DNA from: JAFGRR01 sp964563855
Lineage (GTDB): Bacteria; Planctomycetota; Phycisphaerae; UBA1845; Fen-1342
NCBI GenBank assembly: GCA_964563855.1
Contig: CAZLYU010000001.1
Location: 1-64,000 of the forward strand
Direction: 5' to 3'
DNA: 64,000 bases
Each line of letters begins with the position of its first letter. The first letter of the stretch is position 1. A model generated the notes under the pieces. That model did not search any database and had not been told where the DNA came from. It worked only from the letters and a program-made list of their open reading frames with translations. This document shows, one piece after another, positions 27,017-35,871 of this stretch. The position numbers were made by a program, and so were the translations under genes.

Positions 27017-28351
27017 CTAGGACGTTGAACCGAGCGCGCTGTCGAGAATCTCGAGACCGCGGTCGATGTGCTCTGGCTGCACATCGAGAACCGGGCGGAA
27101 TCGCAGCGAGCGGTCGCCGCAGGGCAACACCATCATGCGGCGATCGAGACAGGCGCGGAGCGTGTTGTCGCGTGTTTCGCCGTCGGGCAGGTCGAACGCG
27201 CAAAACAAGCCGCGCCCGCGGACGGCGCTCATTTGTGCGTGCCGCGACGCCAGGGCGTGCAGGCCGTCGAGCAGCCGGACACCCTGACAGGCGGCGTTGC
27301 CGACGAGGTTCTCATCGCGAATGACTTCGAGGAATCGCGTGCAACGGACCATGTCGGCGAGGTTTCCGCCCCACGTGCTGTTGATCCGGCTCGCGACGCG
27401 GAACACGTTCTCTTCGACCTCATCGATGCGAGGCCCGGCCATGATGCCGCAGGTCTGGACCTTTTTCCCGAAGGCGATGATGTCGGGTTCGACATCGAAG
27501 TGCTGATGGGCCCACATCTTGCCGGTGACGCCGAGGCCGGTCTGCACCTCGTCGAAGACCAAGAGAATGTCGTTTTGATCGGCGATGCGTCGCAGGGCGT
27601 GCAAGAACTCGCCGCGGAAGTGGTTGTCGCCGCCTTCGCCTTGGATCGGCTCGATGAGGATCGCGGCGATGTCGGGGCTGTGCTGCTGGATGGCCTGCTC
27701 GATGGCGTTGATCGAAGCCGTCTCGCGGGCCGCGACGTCGGTCGTTCGCTCTGGTTCGTCCAATGCGAAGTTGATGGCTGGGTTATCGATCCGCGGCCAG
27801 GGGAACTTCGGGAAGTACATGGTCTTACGCGGGTCGGCCGTGTCGGTCAGGCTGAGGGTGTACCCGGTTCGACCGTGAAAACCGCGGCGAAAGTGGATGA
27901 CCTGCCCGCCTACCTCGCCGTGGCCCGCGGCCATGTTCTTGCGAACTTTCCAGTCGAACGCGGCCTTGAGGGCGTTTTCGACCGCCAGGCCGCCGCCGTC
28001 GACGAAGAAAAAGTGCTGAAAGTTCGCGGGGGCGGCGATTTCGGCGAACGCGCGGACAAACTCGGCATACTCGACCGTGTAGACGTCGGCGTTGGCGACC
28101 TTGGTGGTTGCAGCGGGCATCACCGCGTCGCGGAAGTCGTCGGCAACCAGCTTGGGGTGGTTGTAGCCGATCGGCTGCGACGCGAAAAATCCGTAAAAGT
28201 CCAAGAATTCATCGCCGGACAGCTCGTCATACAGGTAGCAGTCATGGCTCTTGCGCAGGTTCATGACGATCTTGAAGCCGTCGACCAAGATTCGGGAGCG
28301 TAAGATATCCATCGCCTTGTCGGCGACTGACGGCGTCTCAATCGTGCTCAT
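27017..28351 (-). CDS. lat: L-lysine 6-aminotransferase
   Basis: A 444-aa class-III PLP aminotransferase. The ATG at 28351 (MSTIET) has GGAGGA about 10 bases upstream; a longer GTG frame to 28465 is less likely. Motifs include FFVDGGGLAVENALKAA, RRGFHGRTGYTLSLT, LIEPIQGEGGDNHF, VFDEVQTGLGVTG and the PLP Lys in IIAFGKKVQTCG. These match lysine 6-transaminase, which moves the epsilon-amino group of lysine to 2-oxoglutarate. The product cyclises to piperideine-6-carboxylate, a route to 2-aminoadipate. No neighbouring dehydrogenase is seen. It is divergent from htrA. Confidence 0.88.
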   Translation of the reverse strand: MSTIETPSVADKAMDILRSRILVDGFKIVMNLRKSHDCYLYDELSGDEFLDFYGFFASQPIGYNHPKLVADDFRDAVMPAATTKVANADVYTVEYAEFVRAFAEIAAPANFQHFFFVDGGGLAVENALKAAFDWKVRKNMAAGHGEVGGQVIHFRRGFHGRTGYTLSLTDTADPRKTMYFPKFPWPRIDNPAINFALDEPERTTDVAARETASINAIEQAIQQHSPDIAAILIEPIQGEGGDNHFRGEFLHALRRIADQNDILLVFDEVQTGLGVTGKMWAHQHFDVEPDIIAFGKKVQTCGIMAGPRIDEVEENVFRVASRINSTWGGNLADMVRCTRFLEVIRDENLVGNAACQGVRLLDGLHALASRHAQMSAVRGRGLFCAFDLPDGETRDNTLRACLDRRMMVLPCGDRSLRFRPVLDVQPEHIDRGLEILDSALGSTS

Positions 28352-28527
28352 CGTCCGGCGTCCTCCAACATTGTGCGGTTCATCGACGGTCGAGCATAAC
28401 ATACTAACCAAGTGGGCTACGGCGCAGCCGCTCGCATGTCCAGTTTTGCGAAAGGTGTGACGCACGTCGGTTGCGCAACATCAAAGCAGCGGCGGCGAGT
28501 TCCGCCGATATCAGCGAGGATTCAATC

Positions 28528-30009
28528 ATGGGCGTGCTGCGCGTCGCTGCGGCGGCAAGTCTGGGCGTGTTAACAGCGGTTGCGGGGGTGGACGTCGGCG
28601 GTCGCGTCGCGGAGCAGTGGAGCTACGCGGCCGAACGCGGGCGCATCGAGGCGACCGCTTCGGAGTTGGCAGGCGTCGAGCAAGTCTCGAACGTGTTCCG
28701 CATGGTGGCGAGGGTGGCGAAGCCGGCGGTGGTGCACATCGAGGTTGCTGGCGGGCTGTTCAGCGATGAGGAAATCGAGTCGGAGCTCGAGGAGTTTCGC
28801 GAGCGAAACGGCAACATCCCGGATGACGCCTTCCGCGACTGGCTGCGGCGGCGTGGCGAGGCCGCCGGGAGCGGCGTCGTTATCGACGAACGCGGCTATA
28901 TCGTGACAAACAACCACGTCGTTGGCGGCCGTGAGTTGGTGACGGTGACGTTGTGGGACGACCGGCAATATCCGGCGACGGTGGTCGGTGTCGACCCAAA
29001 GAGCGATCTCGCGGTGATTCGAATTGACGCCCCAGACCTGCAGCCGCTGCGGTTCGGCGACTCTGACCAGGTGGAGGTCGGCGACTGGGTGTTGGCAGTC
29101 GGTGCGCCATTCGGCCTATCGCAGACCGTGACCCACGGCATCGTCAGCGCGAAGGGGCGCACACGCGTGGCGGGGATCAACATCACCTACCAAGACTTCA
29201 TTCAGACGGACGCCGCCGTCAATCCCGGCAATTCCGGCGGGCCGCTACTGAATCTGCGCGGCGAGATTGTGGGGATCAATACGGCGATCGCGACGCAGCA
29301 GGATCGCTACAACGCGGGTGTCGCGTTCGCGATTCCGGCGGACATGGCCGAGCGTGTCGTCACGCAGCTCATCGAGAACGGTGAAGTGCAGCGGGGCTGG
29401 CTGGGCATCAGCATGGCGGACCTGAGTGAGGGAATCGCCGACGCGTTCGGCCTCCGTGACGAGAAGGGCGTGGTGGTCGACGGGGTGTTGGATGACACGC
29501 CCGCGGATCGGGCCGGGCTTCAAGTGGAAGATGTGATCACGTCCATTGACGACGTGCCGGTCGATGGTCTGGAAGCCTTTCGCAACCGGATCGCGGACAT
29601 CGGTCCGGGTGAGACGATTCGCTTGCGCGTCATGCGGCATGGCAACGAGCGGCGGGTGAGTGTGACGCTCGGGCGGCAGCCGTCGCGGATGCCGCGCGGT
29701 CCGCGTCTGCCCGGAATTCCCATCGAGCACACCGGTCTGAAGGTGCGCAGCATGCCGTACGCTCCGCTGATGGGCGGCCCGCGCGGAGAGATCGAGGACC
29801 TGCGCGGCGTGGTGGTGGTGGAGACGGACGACCGCGTGTTGCGGGGGATTGAGCCGGGGTATGTAATCAGCGAGGTCGAGGGTCGGCGCGTCGATCACGC
29901 CAGCGATTTTCAACAGATCATGAACCGGTTGCGCGACCGGGACGAGTTTGAGATCCGCGTGATCGATGTCGGCGGCGACAGCTTTACGGTCAACGTCTCA
30001 CGACCCTAG
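28528..30009 (+). CDS. HtrA/DegP-family serine protease with two PDZ domains
   Basis: A 493-aa envelope protease. The ATG at 28528 is preferred (GAGGA upstream, immediately followed by the hydrophobic signal VLRVAAAASLGVLTAVAG); a TTG at 28471 is in frame. The trypsin-like domain has His130 (TNNHVV), Asp160 (SDLAVI) and Ser236 (GNSGGPL). PDZ1 covers about 290-380 and a weaker second PDZ lies near the C terminus (VVVVETDDRVLRGIEPG). It degrades or chaperones misfolded periplasmic proteins. The acidic loop SDEEIESELEEFRE near the N terminus resembles the LA loop of DegP-like proteins. Confidence 0.94.
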   Translation: MGVLRVAAAASLGVLTAVAGVDVGGRVAEQWSYAAERGRIEATASELAGVEQVSNVFRMVARVAKPAVVHIEVAGGLFSDEEIESELEEFRERNGNIPDDAFRDWLRRRGEAAGSGVVIDERGYIVTNNHVVGGRELVTVTLWDDRQYPATVVGVDPKSDLAVIRIDAPDLQPLRFGDSDQVEVGDWVLAVGAPFGLSQTVTHGIVSAKGRTRVAGINITYQDFIQTDAAVNPGNSGGPLLNLRGEIVGINTAIATQQDRYNAGVAFAIPADMAERVVTQLIENGEVQRGWLGISMADLSEGIADAFGLRDEKGVVVDGVLDDTPADRAGLQVEDVITSIDDVPVDGLEAFRNRIADIGPGETIRLRVMRHGNERRVSVTLGRQPSRMPRGPRLPGIPIEHTGLKVRSMPYAPLMGGPRGEIEDLRGVVVVETDDRVLRGIEPGYVISEVEGRRVDHASDFQQIMNRLRDRDEFEIRVIDVGGDSFTVNVSRP

Positions 30010-30111
30010 CGCCGCGCTTGCCTGAGACGGGACCGCGTTTCTGAGCGCGGCCGGATGCACACGCCGCGTGCGCGCACTGCGAGCAGCATGCCGCGCGCTC
30101 GGCGACGCGAC

Positions 30112-30963
30112 CTACGCCGACATGCGGCTGGGCGGCGGTTCATCCGCGTGAGCACCGGCGTCTTCGGCCGGCCCGATCGTCGAAGGCGGTGTTGACGGTT
30201 GCAGCGCGATGTCTTCCAGAGGCGGCAACTCTTTCAGGTCGCAAAGCCCGAAGACGTCGAGGAACTTCTTCGCCGTGCCGTAGAGCATCGGCCGTCCGGC
30301 GAGATCGGCGCGACCGACGACTTTTACAAGTCCCATTTCGCGGAGGCGATTCAGGGCGTCGCCGCTCGCGACGCCGCGAATGGCGTCTATCTCGGCGCGA
30401 ATGATCGGCTGCTTGTAGGCGACGATCGCGAGGGTCTCCATCGCTGCGTTGCTGAGACGCGACCGCGATCGGTCTTGGTGCAACCGCGTGAGCCACGGCA
30501 TGAAGACGGGCTCGGTAAGCATCTGATAGCCGCCGGCGAGTTTGTTGATGCGAAACGAGCGACCGGTTTGCGCGTAGTCTTCGTTGAGCGAGTTGATCTC
30601 ATCGCGAACCGACGCGGCGGTTGGGGCGCCGACGATCTCGGCGATGCGTCCGGCCGAAAGCGGTCCGTCGGAACTGAAGAGCGTCGCCTCGACGATGGCT
30701 CGCAACGCGGGCTCGTTCGCGGCGTTTTCCGCGCCGGCCGCGTCTGCACGCGCCCGCCTGTCGGTTTCGGCGCGCGGGCGGTCGTGGTCGGCGGTCTTTG
30801 ATGTGGGCGAGGCGGCCTGGGTCGCCGTCGGGCGACGCGCGGAGCGCTGCCGCTTCCGCCCGGTGCGCGGGGCGCCGGTGTCAGAATCAGCCGCTTCGTG
30901 GTTCATGCTGGCTTGGGACCCCGAATGCTGGTCGGCATCCATGGCCGGATCGCGGTCATCCAT
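30112..30963 (-). CDS. scpB: Segregation and condensation protein ScpB
   Basis: A 283-aa protein from the ATG at 30963 (GAGGAG upstream). Residues 1-85 are a low-complexity, charged N-terminal extension. The tandem winged-helix ScpB core follows: ALRAIVEATLFSSDGPLSA, GYQMLTEPVFMPWL, ETLAIVAYKQPIIRAEID and the GTAKKFLDVFGL end. ScpB dimers bind the ScpA kleisin and SMC in chromosome condensation. Neither scpA nor smc lies next to it here. The C-terminal tail is Pro/Ala-rich and probably disordered. Confidence 0.93.
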   Translation of the reverse strand: MDDRDPAMDADQHSGSQASMNHEAADSDTGAPRTGRKRQRSARRPTATQAASPTSKTADHDRPRAETDRRARADAAGAENAANEPALRAIVEATLFSSDGPLSAGRIAEIVGAPTAASVRDEINSLNEDYAQTGRSFRINKLAGGYQMLTEPVFMPWLTRLHQDRSRSRLSNAAMETLAIVAYKQPIIRAEIDAIRGVASGDALNRLREMGLVKVVGRADLAGRPMLYGTAKKFLDVFGLCDLKELPPLEDIALQPSTPPSTIGPAEDAGAHADEPPPSRMSA

Positions 30964-31108
30964 GACACGCTCCTCGAGTGGACTTTCACGAATATAGTAG
31001 TGAGTTAGCCGCACAACGTCCAGGTGTTGTGTGCTTCGATTGCGGGTACACTCGCGTGCGGCAGACGGGCCCGGCTGGCTGTTACACTAGTTAGATGGAA
31101 GGCGTATC

Positions 31109-31681
31109 GTGCCCCTCACTCGGCTCGACACTGACCACGCGCAGTTGCTGATCATCGACATGCAGGAGCGAATGATGCCGGCGATCGCCGATGGGGATCG
31201 CGTGTTGGCGCGTGCGGAGCTGATGCTCAAGGCGGCGGTTGAGCTTGGGCTGCACGTCACGGTGTCGGAGCAGTATCCGAAGGGGCTTGGCCCCACGGTT
31301 GCGGGCCTGATGGGGCGGGTCGCCGATCCCGATCAGGTCGAACCCGCGTCGTGCTGCTTTGAGAAACTCGCGTTCAGTGTGTGTGGTGATCCGACCGCGC
31401 GACGCCGCTTGACCGGCCTGATGCGACCGCAGGTGATTATTGTCGGGGTCGAGGCGCACGTGTGCGTGCAGCAGACCGCGCTCGAGCTGCTCGACATGCA
31501 GATGCGGCCGTACGTGTTGGCCGACGCGGTCGGTTCGCGGCGGAGCGAAGATCGGCAGATCGCGCTCGATCGCATGCGAACTGCCGGCGTAACGGTGACG
31601 ACGGTGGAGTCCGCGATCTTCGAAGTGTTGCGTGAGGCGAGCGGCGACCTGTTCAAGCGACTGCATGGGCTGGTGAAGTAA
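31109..31681 (+). CDS. Isochorismatase-family cysteine hydrolase
   Basis: A 190-aa protein starting at GTG 31109 with GGAAGG about 6 bases upstream; a nearby ATG at 31095 is out of frame. Catalytic-triad residues of the family are visible: Asp in LLIIDMQERM, Lys in CFEKLAFS, and Cys in VEAHVCVQQTAL. Families of this length include YcaC-like hydrolases and nicotinamidase relatives. The substrate cannot be named from sequence. Cytoplasmic; divergent from scpB. Confidence 0.88.
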   Translation: MPLTRLDTDHAQLLIIDMQERMMPAIADGDRVLARAELMLKAAVELGLHVTVSEQYPKGLGPTVAGLMGRVADPDQVEPASCCFEKLAFSVCGDPTARRRLTGLMRPQVIIVGVEAHVCVQQTALELLDMQMRPYVLADAVGSRRSEDRQIALDRMRTAGVTVTTVESAIFEVLREASGDLFKRLHGLVK

Positions 31682-31729
31682 ACGCCGGCGCTGCGGCGCG
31701 CGAGCGTACGGCGATTGGGAAAGTCGAGC

Positions 31730-32209
31730 ATGGCAGTTGAAACCGCATTACGCGTGGAGCGACGTGTGGATGGCCGCTTGTGGCTGGTGCGGCCTGATCG
31801 CGACGATGTGGTGGTGCGCGTCGTGCGGCCGTTTCCGTGGTCATCTCCCGACCAGTTCGTCTCGCTGATGAATGACGAAGATCAGGAAGAGGCTTTGATC
31901 CGCGACTTATGCGATCTCGACGAAGGCTCGCGGAGCGTGCTGGTTACGGCGCTTGCGCAGATCAGCTTCGTGCTCGATGTCACGGCGGTGGAGCGCATCG
32001 ACACCGAGTTCGAGATTCGCAACTGGTGCGTCCGGACGGAGCAGGGGGAGTATCGCTTCCAGACGAAGCACGACGACTGGCCGTATCCGTTGCAGGATGG
32101 GGCGCTTCTGCTGCGCGACTTGGATGGGAACCTCTTTCGGATCCAGAATCCCGCGCGGCTCGACGCACGCAGCCGACAGCTGCTGTGGGCGTACGCCGAC
32201 ATTGGCTGA
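31730..32209 (+). CDS. DUF1854-family protein
   Basis: A 159-aa protein (ATG 31730, GGGAAAG upstream). RPFPWSSPDQFVSLMNDEDQEEALI, DLDEGSRSVLVTAL and RDLDGNLFRIQNP match the DUF1854 family. In other bacteria this family occurs near cyanophycin metabolism genes and ABC transporters, but neither is present here. No membrane segment. The family's function is not known. Confidence 0.75.
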   Translation: MAVETALRVERRVDGRLWLVRPDRDDVVVRVVRPFPWSSPDQFVSLMNDEDQEEALIRDLCDLDEGSRSVLVTALAQISFVLDVTAVERIDTEFEIRNWCVRTEQGEYRFQTKHDDWPYPLQDGALLLRDLDGNLFRIQNPARLDARSRQLLWAYADIG

Positions 32210-32300
32210 TGCAGCGCGCTGCGCCTTGCGGCGCGGATGGACGCAGACATCGGCAGCGCGCCGTTCGGGTTCGAGTACCGGCGGTTGTTCGGTCCGCCTG

Positions 32301-33341
32301 CTACCGTGGGCCGCCATCTCCGCCGCCGACGGCGAGGTCGAGCGGCAACTCGAGCGTTGAGGCGAACTCGCCTTGGAAGGCGGCCGCAATGGTGTTCCAA
32401 GCGCGCACCAGCGCGGCGCTGTCGCGCATGGCGTTGGCCAAGTCGGGTTGCGGCTGGGGTTGGATCCCGAGCTGGGTCAGGGATTGCTCGCCCAACACGA
32501 GGCACGCTTCCAAGCGTCGCATCAGCTGGCGGACGTCAGGTGTGTCTGCCGATCGCAACGCCGCGTCGCTCGTATAACGCCAAACACACTGGCGCATGCA
32601 CTGCGCGGTGAGTCTGGCGAGCTGCTGGCGTTGTTCGGCAGAGAGGGTGACGCGCGGTTGCAGCAAGAGTCGGACGCCGCGCATGTCGACGCCGGTCGCG
32701 GCGGCGGCGCGTCCGTCTTCAAACGACGAGACGCGTGTCTGCAGGAGCTGCAGCGTTGCTTCGATCATCGGTCCCAGATCGGCGTTGGCGACGCTGGTGT
32801 AGTCCATGGCGTCGTAGATCTCGGTCAGGACGGCCGGCGACGTTTCGGCCCGACCGGCTTCGACGAGGGTGGTGAGGACGGGGCGTACCTCGCCGGGTCC
32901 TTCGCGGGCCAGTTGCGGGGTCAACCGTCGTAGCCCCGCGGCGCCGGCGGCTCGTAGCAGGGGTTGCTGGCTGCGTAGGGCCTGGACGAAGAGTCCGACC
33001 GCGGCCGCGTCGCGGACCTCGTACATCACCGCGAGCACGCGGGTTGCAGCGGACGGCGGCATGGAGGCCAGACGTGGGGCGGCCGCCTCATTCATGAGGG
33101 CGCCGAAAGTGGCCCGGAACGCCGGTGTGCTGTCGCGGAGCGCGTCGCGCAATGCGTCGAACGCCGGCTGCGGATCATCTCCCTGCAGTTGATCGAGTTG
33201 GACGCTGATCCAGGTGCGCAGCGCCGTTTGCTCGTTGTTCGCCAGCTCCCCGCGCTGCTTGAGCGTGGCGATGTCCACTTGAGCCGCCGCACTCGCCGAC
33301 AGGCCGACAAACAACAAGACGCGGGCACATAGTCTCGACAT
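32301..33341 (-). CDS. Secreted alpha-helical (HEAT-like) hypothetical protein
   Basis: A 346-aa protein with a clear signal peptide (LCARVLLFVGLSASAAA, cut near AAAQ). The mature part is helical with weak HEAT-like units (TRVLAVMYEVRDAAAVGLFVQAL, QPLLRAAGAAGLRRLTPQL). No catalytic motif is seen. It lies about 200 bp after the HAF-repeat gene on the same strand and may be expressed separately, since a terminator-like hairpin separates them. Function unknown. Confidence 0.78.
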   Translation of the reverse strand: MSRLCARVLLFVGLSASAAAQVDIATLKQRGELANNEQTALRTWISVQLDQLQGDDPQPAFDALRDALRDSTPAFRATFGALMNEAAAPRLASMPPSAATRVLAVMYEVRDAAAVGLFVQALRSQQPLLRAAGAAGLRRLTPQLAREGPGEVRPVLTTLVEAGRAETSPAVLTEIYDAMDYTSVANADLGPMIEATLQLLQTRVSSFEDGRAAAATGVDMRGVRLLLQPRVTLSAEQRQQLARLTAQCMRQCVWRYTSDAALRSADTPDVRQLMRRLEACLVLGEQSLTQLGIQPQPQPDLANAMRDSAALVRAWNTIAAAFQGEFASTLELPLDLAVGGGDGGPR

Positions 33342-33482
33342 TCAGGAACGACTCCCGTCCGGCAAGGGTTTCGGTCTGGGGCGGGGCATTCTAGCGGCGT
33401 GGGGCGTGGCACGGCCAGCGGCTGACACGAAATCGCGGGCGGTGTTCGATCGCGGTGGGCGTGACGGCGGGCGCAATTCAAA

Positions 33483-33506
33483 GGGGCGCGCCGGGCGGCG
33501 CGCCCC
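33483..33506 (-). terminator. Terminator-like hairpin after the HAF-repeat gene
   Basis: GGGGCGCGCC and GGCGCGCCCC form a perfect 10-bp stem with a 4-base loop, 38 bases past the stop codon. On the minus strand it is followed by TTTGAATT, a weak U-tract. Confidence 0.55.
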
Positions 33507-33544
33507 AGGCTTGCGGCGTGGCAGCTATCGAACTTGCGTTTTGG

Positions 33545-35137
33545 CTAGCTGTAACGCCTGAATTTCATGCCAAACATGCCGAGCAGGGTGAGCGGGAGCA
33601 TGGTGAGGAATCCGAATCCGCACAGCGGTGCGGGGGCCGCGACGGGCGTCGCGTCGTCGTTGTCGTTCTGAGCGGCTTGCTGGTTGCCCTGAGTGTTGAA
33701 GATGGGCTGCAGGTCGGTGTCTTCGGCGTCTCCGTCGACTTGATCGCCGTCGTTGTCGGCGTTGCCGCCGTCGCCGATGTCTCCAATTTCGTCCTCGGGA
33801 TTGAGGCGTGCGATGTCTTCGGCGGTCGCGCGTTCGAGCAAGAAGGCCTCGAAGCCGCCGCCGCCGCCCACCGACGAGTTCGCCCGACCCCAGCCGGTGA
33901 TCTCGCCGCTGTTGTTGATGTCGCGTGCTTCAGTCAGCCGCCAGCGGTTGGTGAGAATGATGCGATCGTTGAGGTCATAGATATCGTAGACGCCGTTGGT
34001 CTTGATCCAGACGACTGCGCGTCGTTCGCGATCGGTGTTCTCGGCCCAACCGACGATCCAGCCGGCGTCGTTGATGGCTGACGCGGAGCTGTCGTCGCCG
34101 CCGAGCGTGCCGAGGTCGGACATGACGCCGCCTTCGTAGACGAATGCGCGGGTGTCGAGTTCGTCGGTGTTGGACTCGCCGACGATCACGCCCAGATTGT
34201 TGATGCCGCGGGCCCAACTGTTTTTGACGATCGAGGTGGACGTGCCAAGCGTTCCCAGCGACTGCATCAGGCTGTTGACGGAGTTTGCGCCGAGCGACGC
34301 CCACGGACCAGCGAACGGATCATTCGGCGTCACGCGAAACGCGGTGTAGCCGACCCCGGGCCCATAGCTGTAGCCCACCACGACGCCGAAGTCGTTGACG
34401 TCGGTCGCGCTGCTGACCTGGTCTCCGCTTTGGAGCACGCCGAGATCGACGAGCAGGTCGTTGACGCCGTCGTCATTGTCATCGACGAAGAATCCGCGAC
34501 CGCCGGGCACGAGCATGAAGGCGTGGAAGACGTTCTCGGCGTAGCCGATGCTTGAGTTGGGGACGGGGTCTTTGATCGAGAGGTCCGCCCAGCCGACGAC
34601 GTGGTTGCGATTGCTGATGGAAGTGGCGTTGCTGGCCAGCCAGATCTCCGGACCGAAGGCGCCGAGCGCGGTGACGGCGTCACCCGGGAACGGCGTTGCG
34701 AAGTCGCTCGTGACGGCTGGCCGAGCGATGAATGCTTGCTGAACGTCGAGGTCGATATCGCGCCAGGGAAGCGAGCGTGCGGGAATGGTGTACCACCCGC
34801 CGCCGACAATCTGCCCGGCGTCGGAAATGTCGTAGGATTCACCGCGGTTGCTGGGGAACCAGTAGGTGAAGTGGATGGTGTCGCTCAGGTCGACGAGCGT
34901 GTCGTTCTGATATTGCCACGCTTTGGCGTGTTCGGCGGGAACGGGGGCGTCGCCGACGACGGCGCCGAAATTGTTGATGGCGTAGGCGCGGCTGGCGCTA
35001 GCCCCGCTAAGGACGCCGACGTCTTTGACGACGTAGGTGGGTGGATCCTGAGCATGCGCTGAACGCGGCCACGCCAACACGATGAAGGCGGCGGCCGTCA
35101 GTATCAGTCGCGAGTTCCAAGGTGACGAGCTGCGCAT
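33545..35137 (-). CDS. Secreted HAF-repeat protein with Cys-containing C-terminal sorting-like signal
   Basis: A 530-aa protein from the ATG at 35137 (AGGAG upstream). The signal peptide LILTAAAFIVLAWPRSAHA is followed by about seven HAF-type repeats: AYAINNFGAVVGD, YDISDAGQIVGG, TSISNRNHVVGWA, TDVNDFGVVVGYS, ARGINNLGVIVGES, ASAINDAGWIVGWA and ARDINNSGEITGWG. These probably form a beta-propeller-like fold. An Asp/Asn/Gly-rich, possibly calcium-binding linker precedes a terminal segment PLCGFGFLTMLPLTLLG with a final Lys/Arg cluster. That end resembles a CTERM sorting signal but has Cys-Gly in place of PEP. Role unknown, probably surface-exposed. Confidence 0.82.
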   Translation of the reverse strand: MRSSSPWNSRLILTAAAFIVLAWPRSAHAQDPPTYVVKDVGVLSGASASRAYAINNFGAVVGDAPVPAEHAKAWQYQNDTLVDLSDTIHFTYWFPSNRGESYDISDAGQIVGGGWYTIPARSLPWRDIDLDVQQAFIARPAVTSDFATPFPGDAVTALGAFGPEIWLASNATSISNRNHVVGWADLSIKDPVPNSSIGYAENVFHAFMLVPGGRGFFVDDNDDGVNDLLVDLGVLQSGDQVSSATDVNDFGVVVGYSYGPGVGYTAFRVTPNDPFAGPWASLGANSVNSLMQSLGTLGTSTSIVKNSWARGINNLGVIVGESNTDELDTRAFVYEGGVMSDLGTLGGDDSSASAINDAGWIVGWAENTDRERRAVVWIKTNGVYDIYDLNDRIILTNRWRLTEARDINNSGEITGWGRANSSVGGGGGFEAFLLERATAEDIARLNPEDEIGDIGDGGNADNDGDQVDGDAEDTDLQPIFNTQGNQQAAQNDNDDATPVAAPAPLCGFGFLTMLPLTLLGMFGMKFRRYS

Positions 35138-35325
35138 AACACGCTCCTGTTGACCCGCCGCGCAGACTGCCGGCTTCACTGCCGCCAGCAGGTTCGCGGT
35201 TGCGAAGGCGATTCGGCCACAACCGAGGTGGCCAAGAGGCTCATCGACGCCCGCTTATGAAGTCTTCATTTGCATCCTGCTTGGGTGGAGTTCTCGGGGC
35301 GGAATTGCGGCTTATCGGAAGGCGA

Positions 35326-35709
35326 TCAGCGGTTGAATTCCAGCAAGAGGCCGACCTTGAAGCCGGCGACGGTGTTCGTGCAGTGCACGATCCGCCCGAC
35401 GCAGGCGATGCTGTGCCCGGCGCACGTCGCCTCGACGATCGCGCTCACGTTGATTGGGACGCGCGTCGCGCTCTTGAACATCAGCCCGCGATGCGAGACC
35501 TGCAACAGCAGGCCCCGCGACACATGCGAGACGCTTCGGGCGAAGAAGTGCAGCACGACCGCTCCTCCGGGGACGGCGAACCGGTGCTGGCTGCGCTTGG
35601 CGATCGGTTCTTCAGGGCGTTTTTCCAGGCGTTCCAGGAAAGCGGACCATGCTTCCTGTGACGCGAAACACACCCCCTGAGTCAACTGTACGCCTGCCAT
35701 GTGTGCCAT
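35326..35709 (-). CDS. PilZ-like domain protein
   Basis: About 127 aa. The start is uncertain: the ATGs at 35709 and 35700 both follow GGAGGA. The core RSQHRFAVPGGAVVLHFFAR, then SHRGLMFKS and AGFKVGLLLEF, resembles PilZ (RxxxR then [DN]xSxxG). The second motif reads VSHRG rather than the canonical form, so binding of cyclic-di-GMP is uncertain. It is divergent from a CpaE/TadZ-like gene, with overlapping upstream regions. This hints at a role in pilus or surface behaviour. Confidence 0.6.
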   Translation of the reverse strand: MAHMAGVQLTQGVCFASQEAWSAFLERLEKRPEEPIAKRSQHRFAVPGGAVVLHFFARSVSHVSRGLLLQVSHRGLMFKSATRVPINVSAIVEATCAGHSIACVGRIVHCTNTVAGFKVGLLLEFNR

Positions 35710-35871
35710 CGTCCTCCACGGAATCCCGCAGACGCTATCGACGAGCGACGCCTGCTGCGTGAAAGAACAGTTCGGCGCGTGGCTCCCACGGTATTGACAG
35801 TCAAGGACGCGCCGTGGTTGGCCGATGAACCGTCCGGTACGCATTCTGTACCTTGCGTTGGAGTAGCTCAC

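Noticed and set aside
27068..28303. 411-codon open frame on the + strand
   Set aside because: Antisense shadow of the lysine aminotransferase gene, with no recognisable protein features.
35794..35816. TTGACA upstream of the CpaE-like gene as a -35 box
   Set aside because: No acceptable -10 hexamer at 16-18 bases on the + strand.
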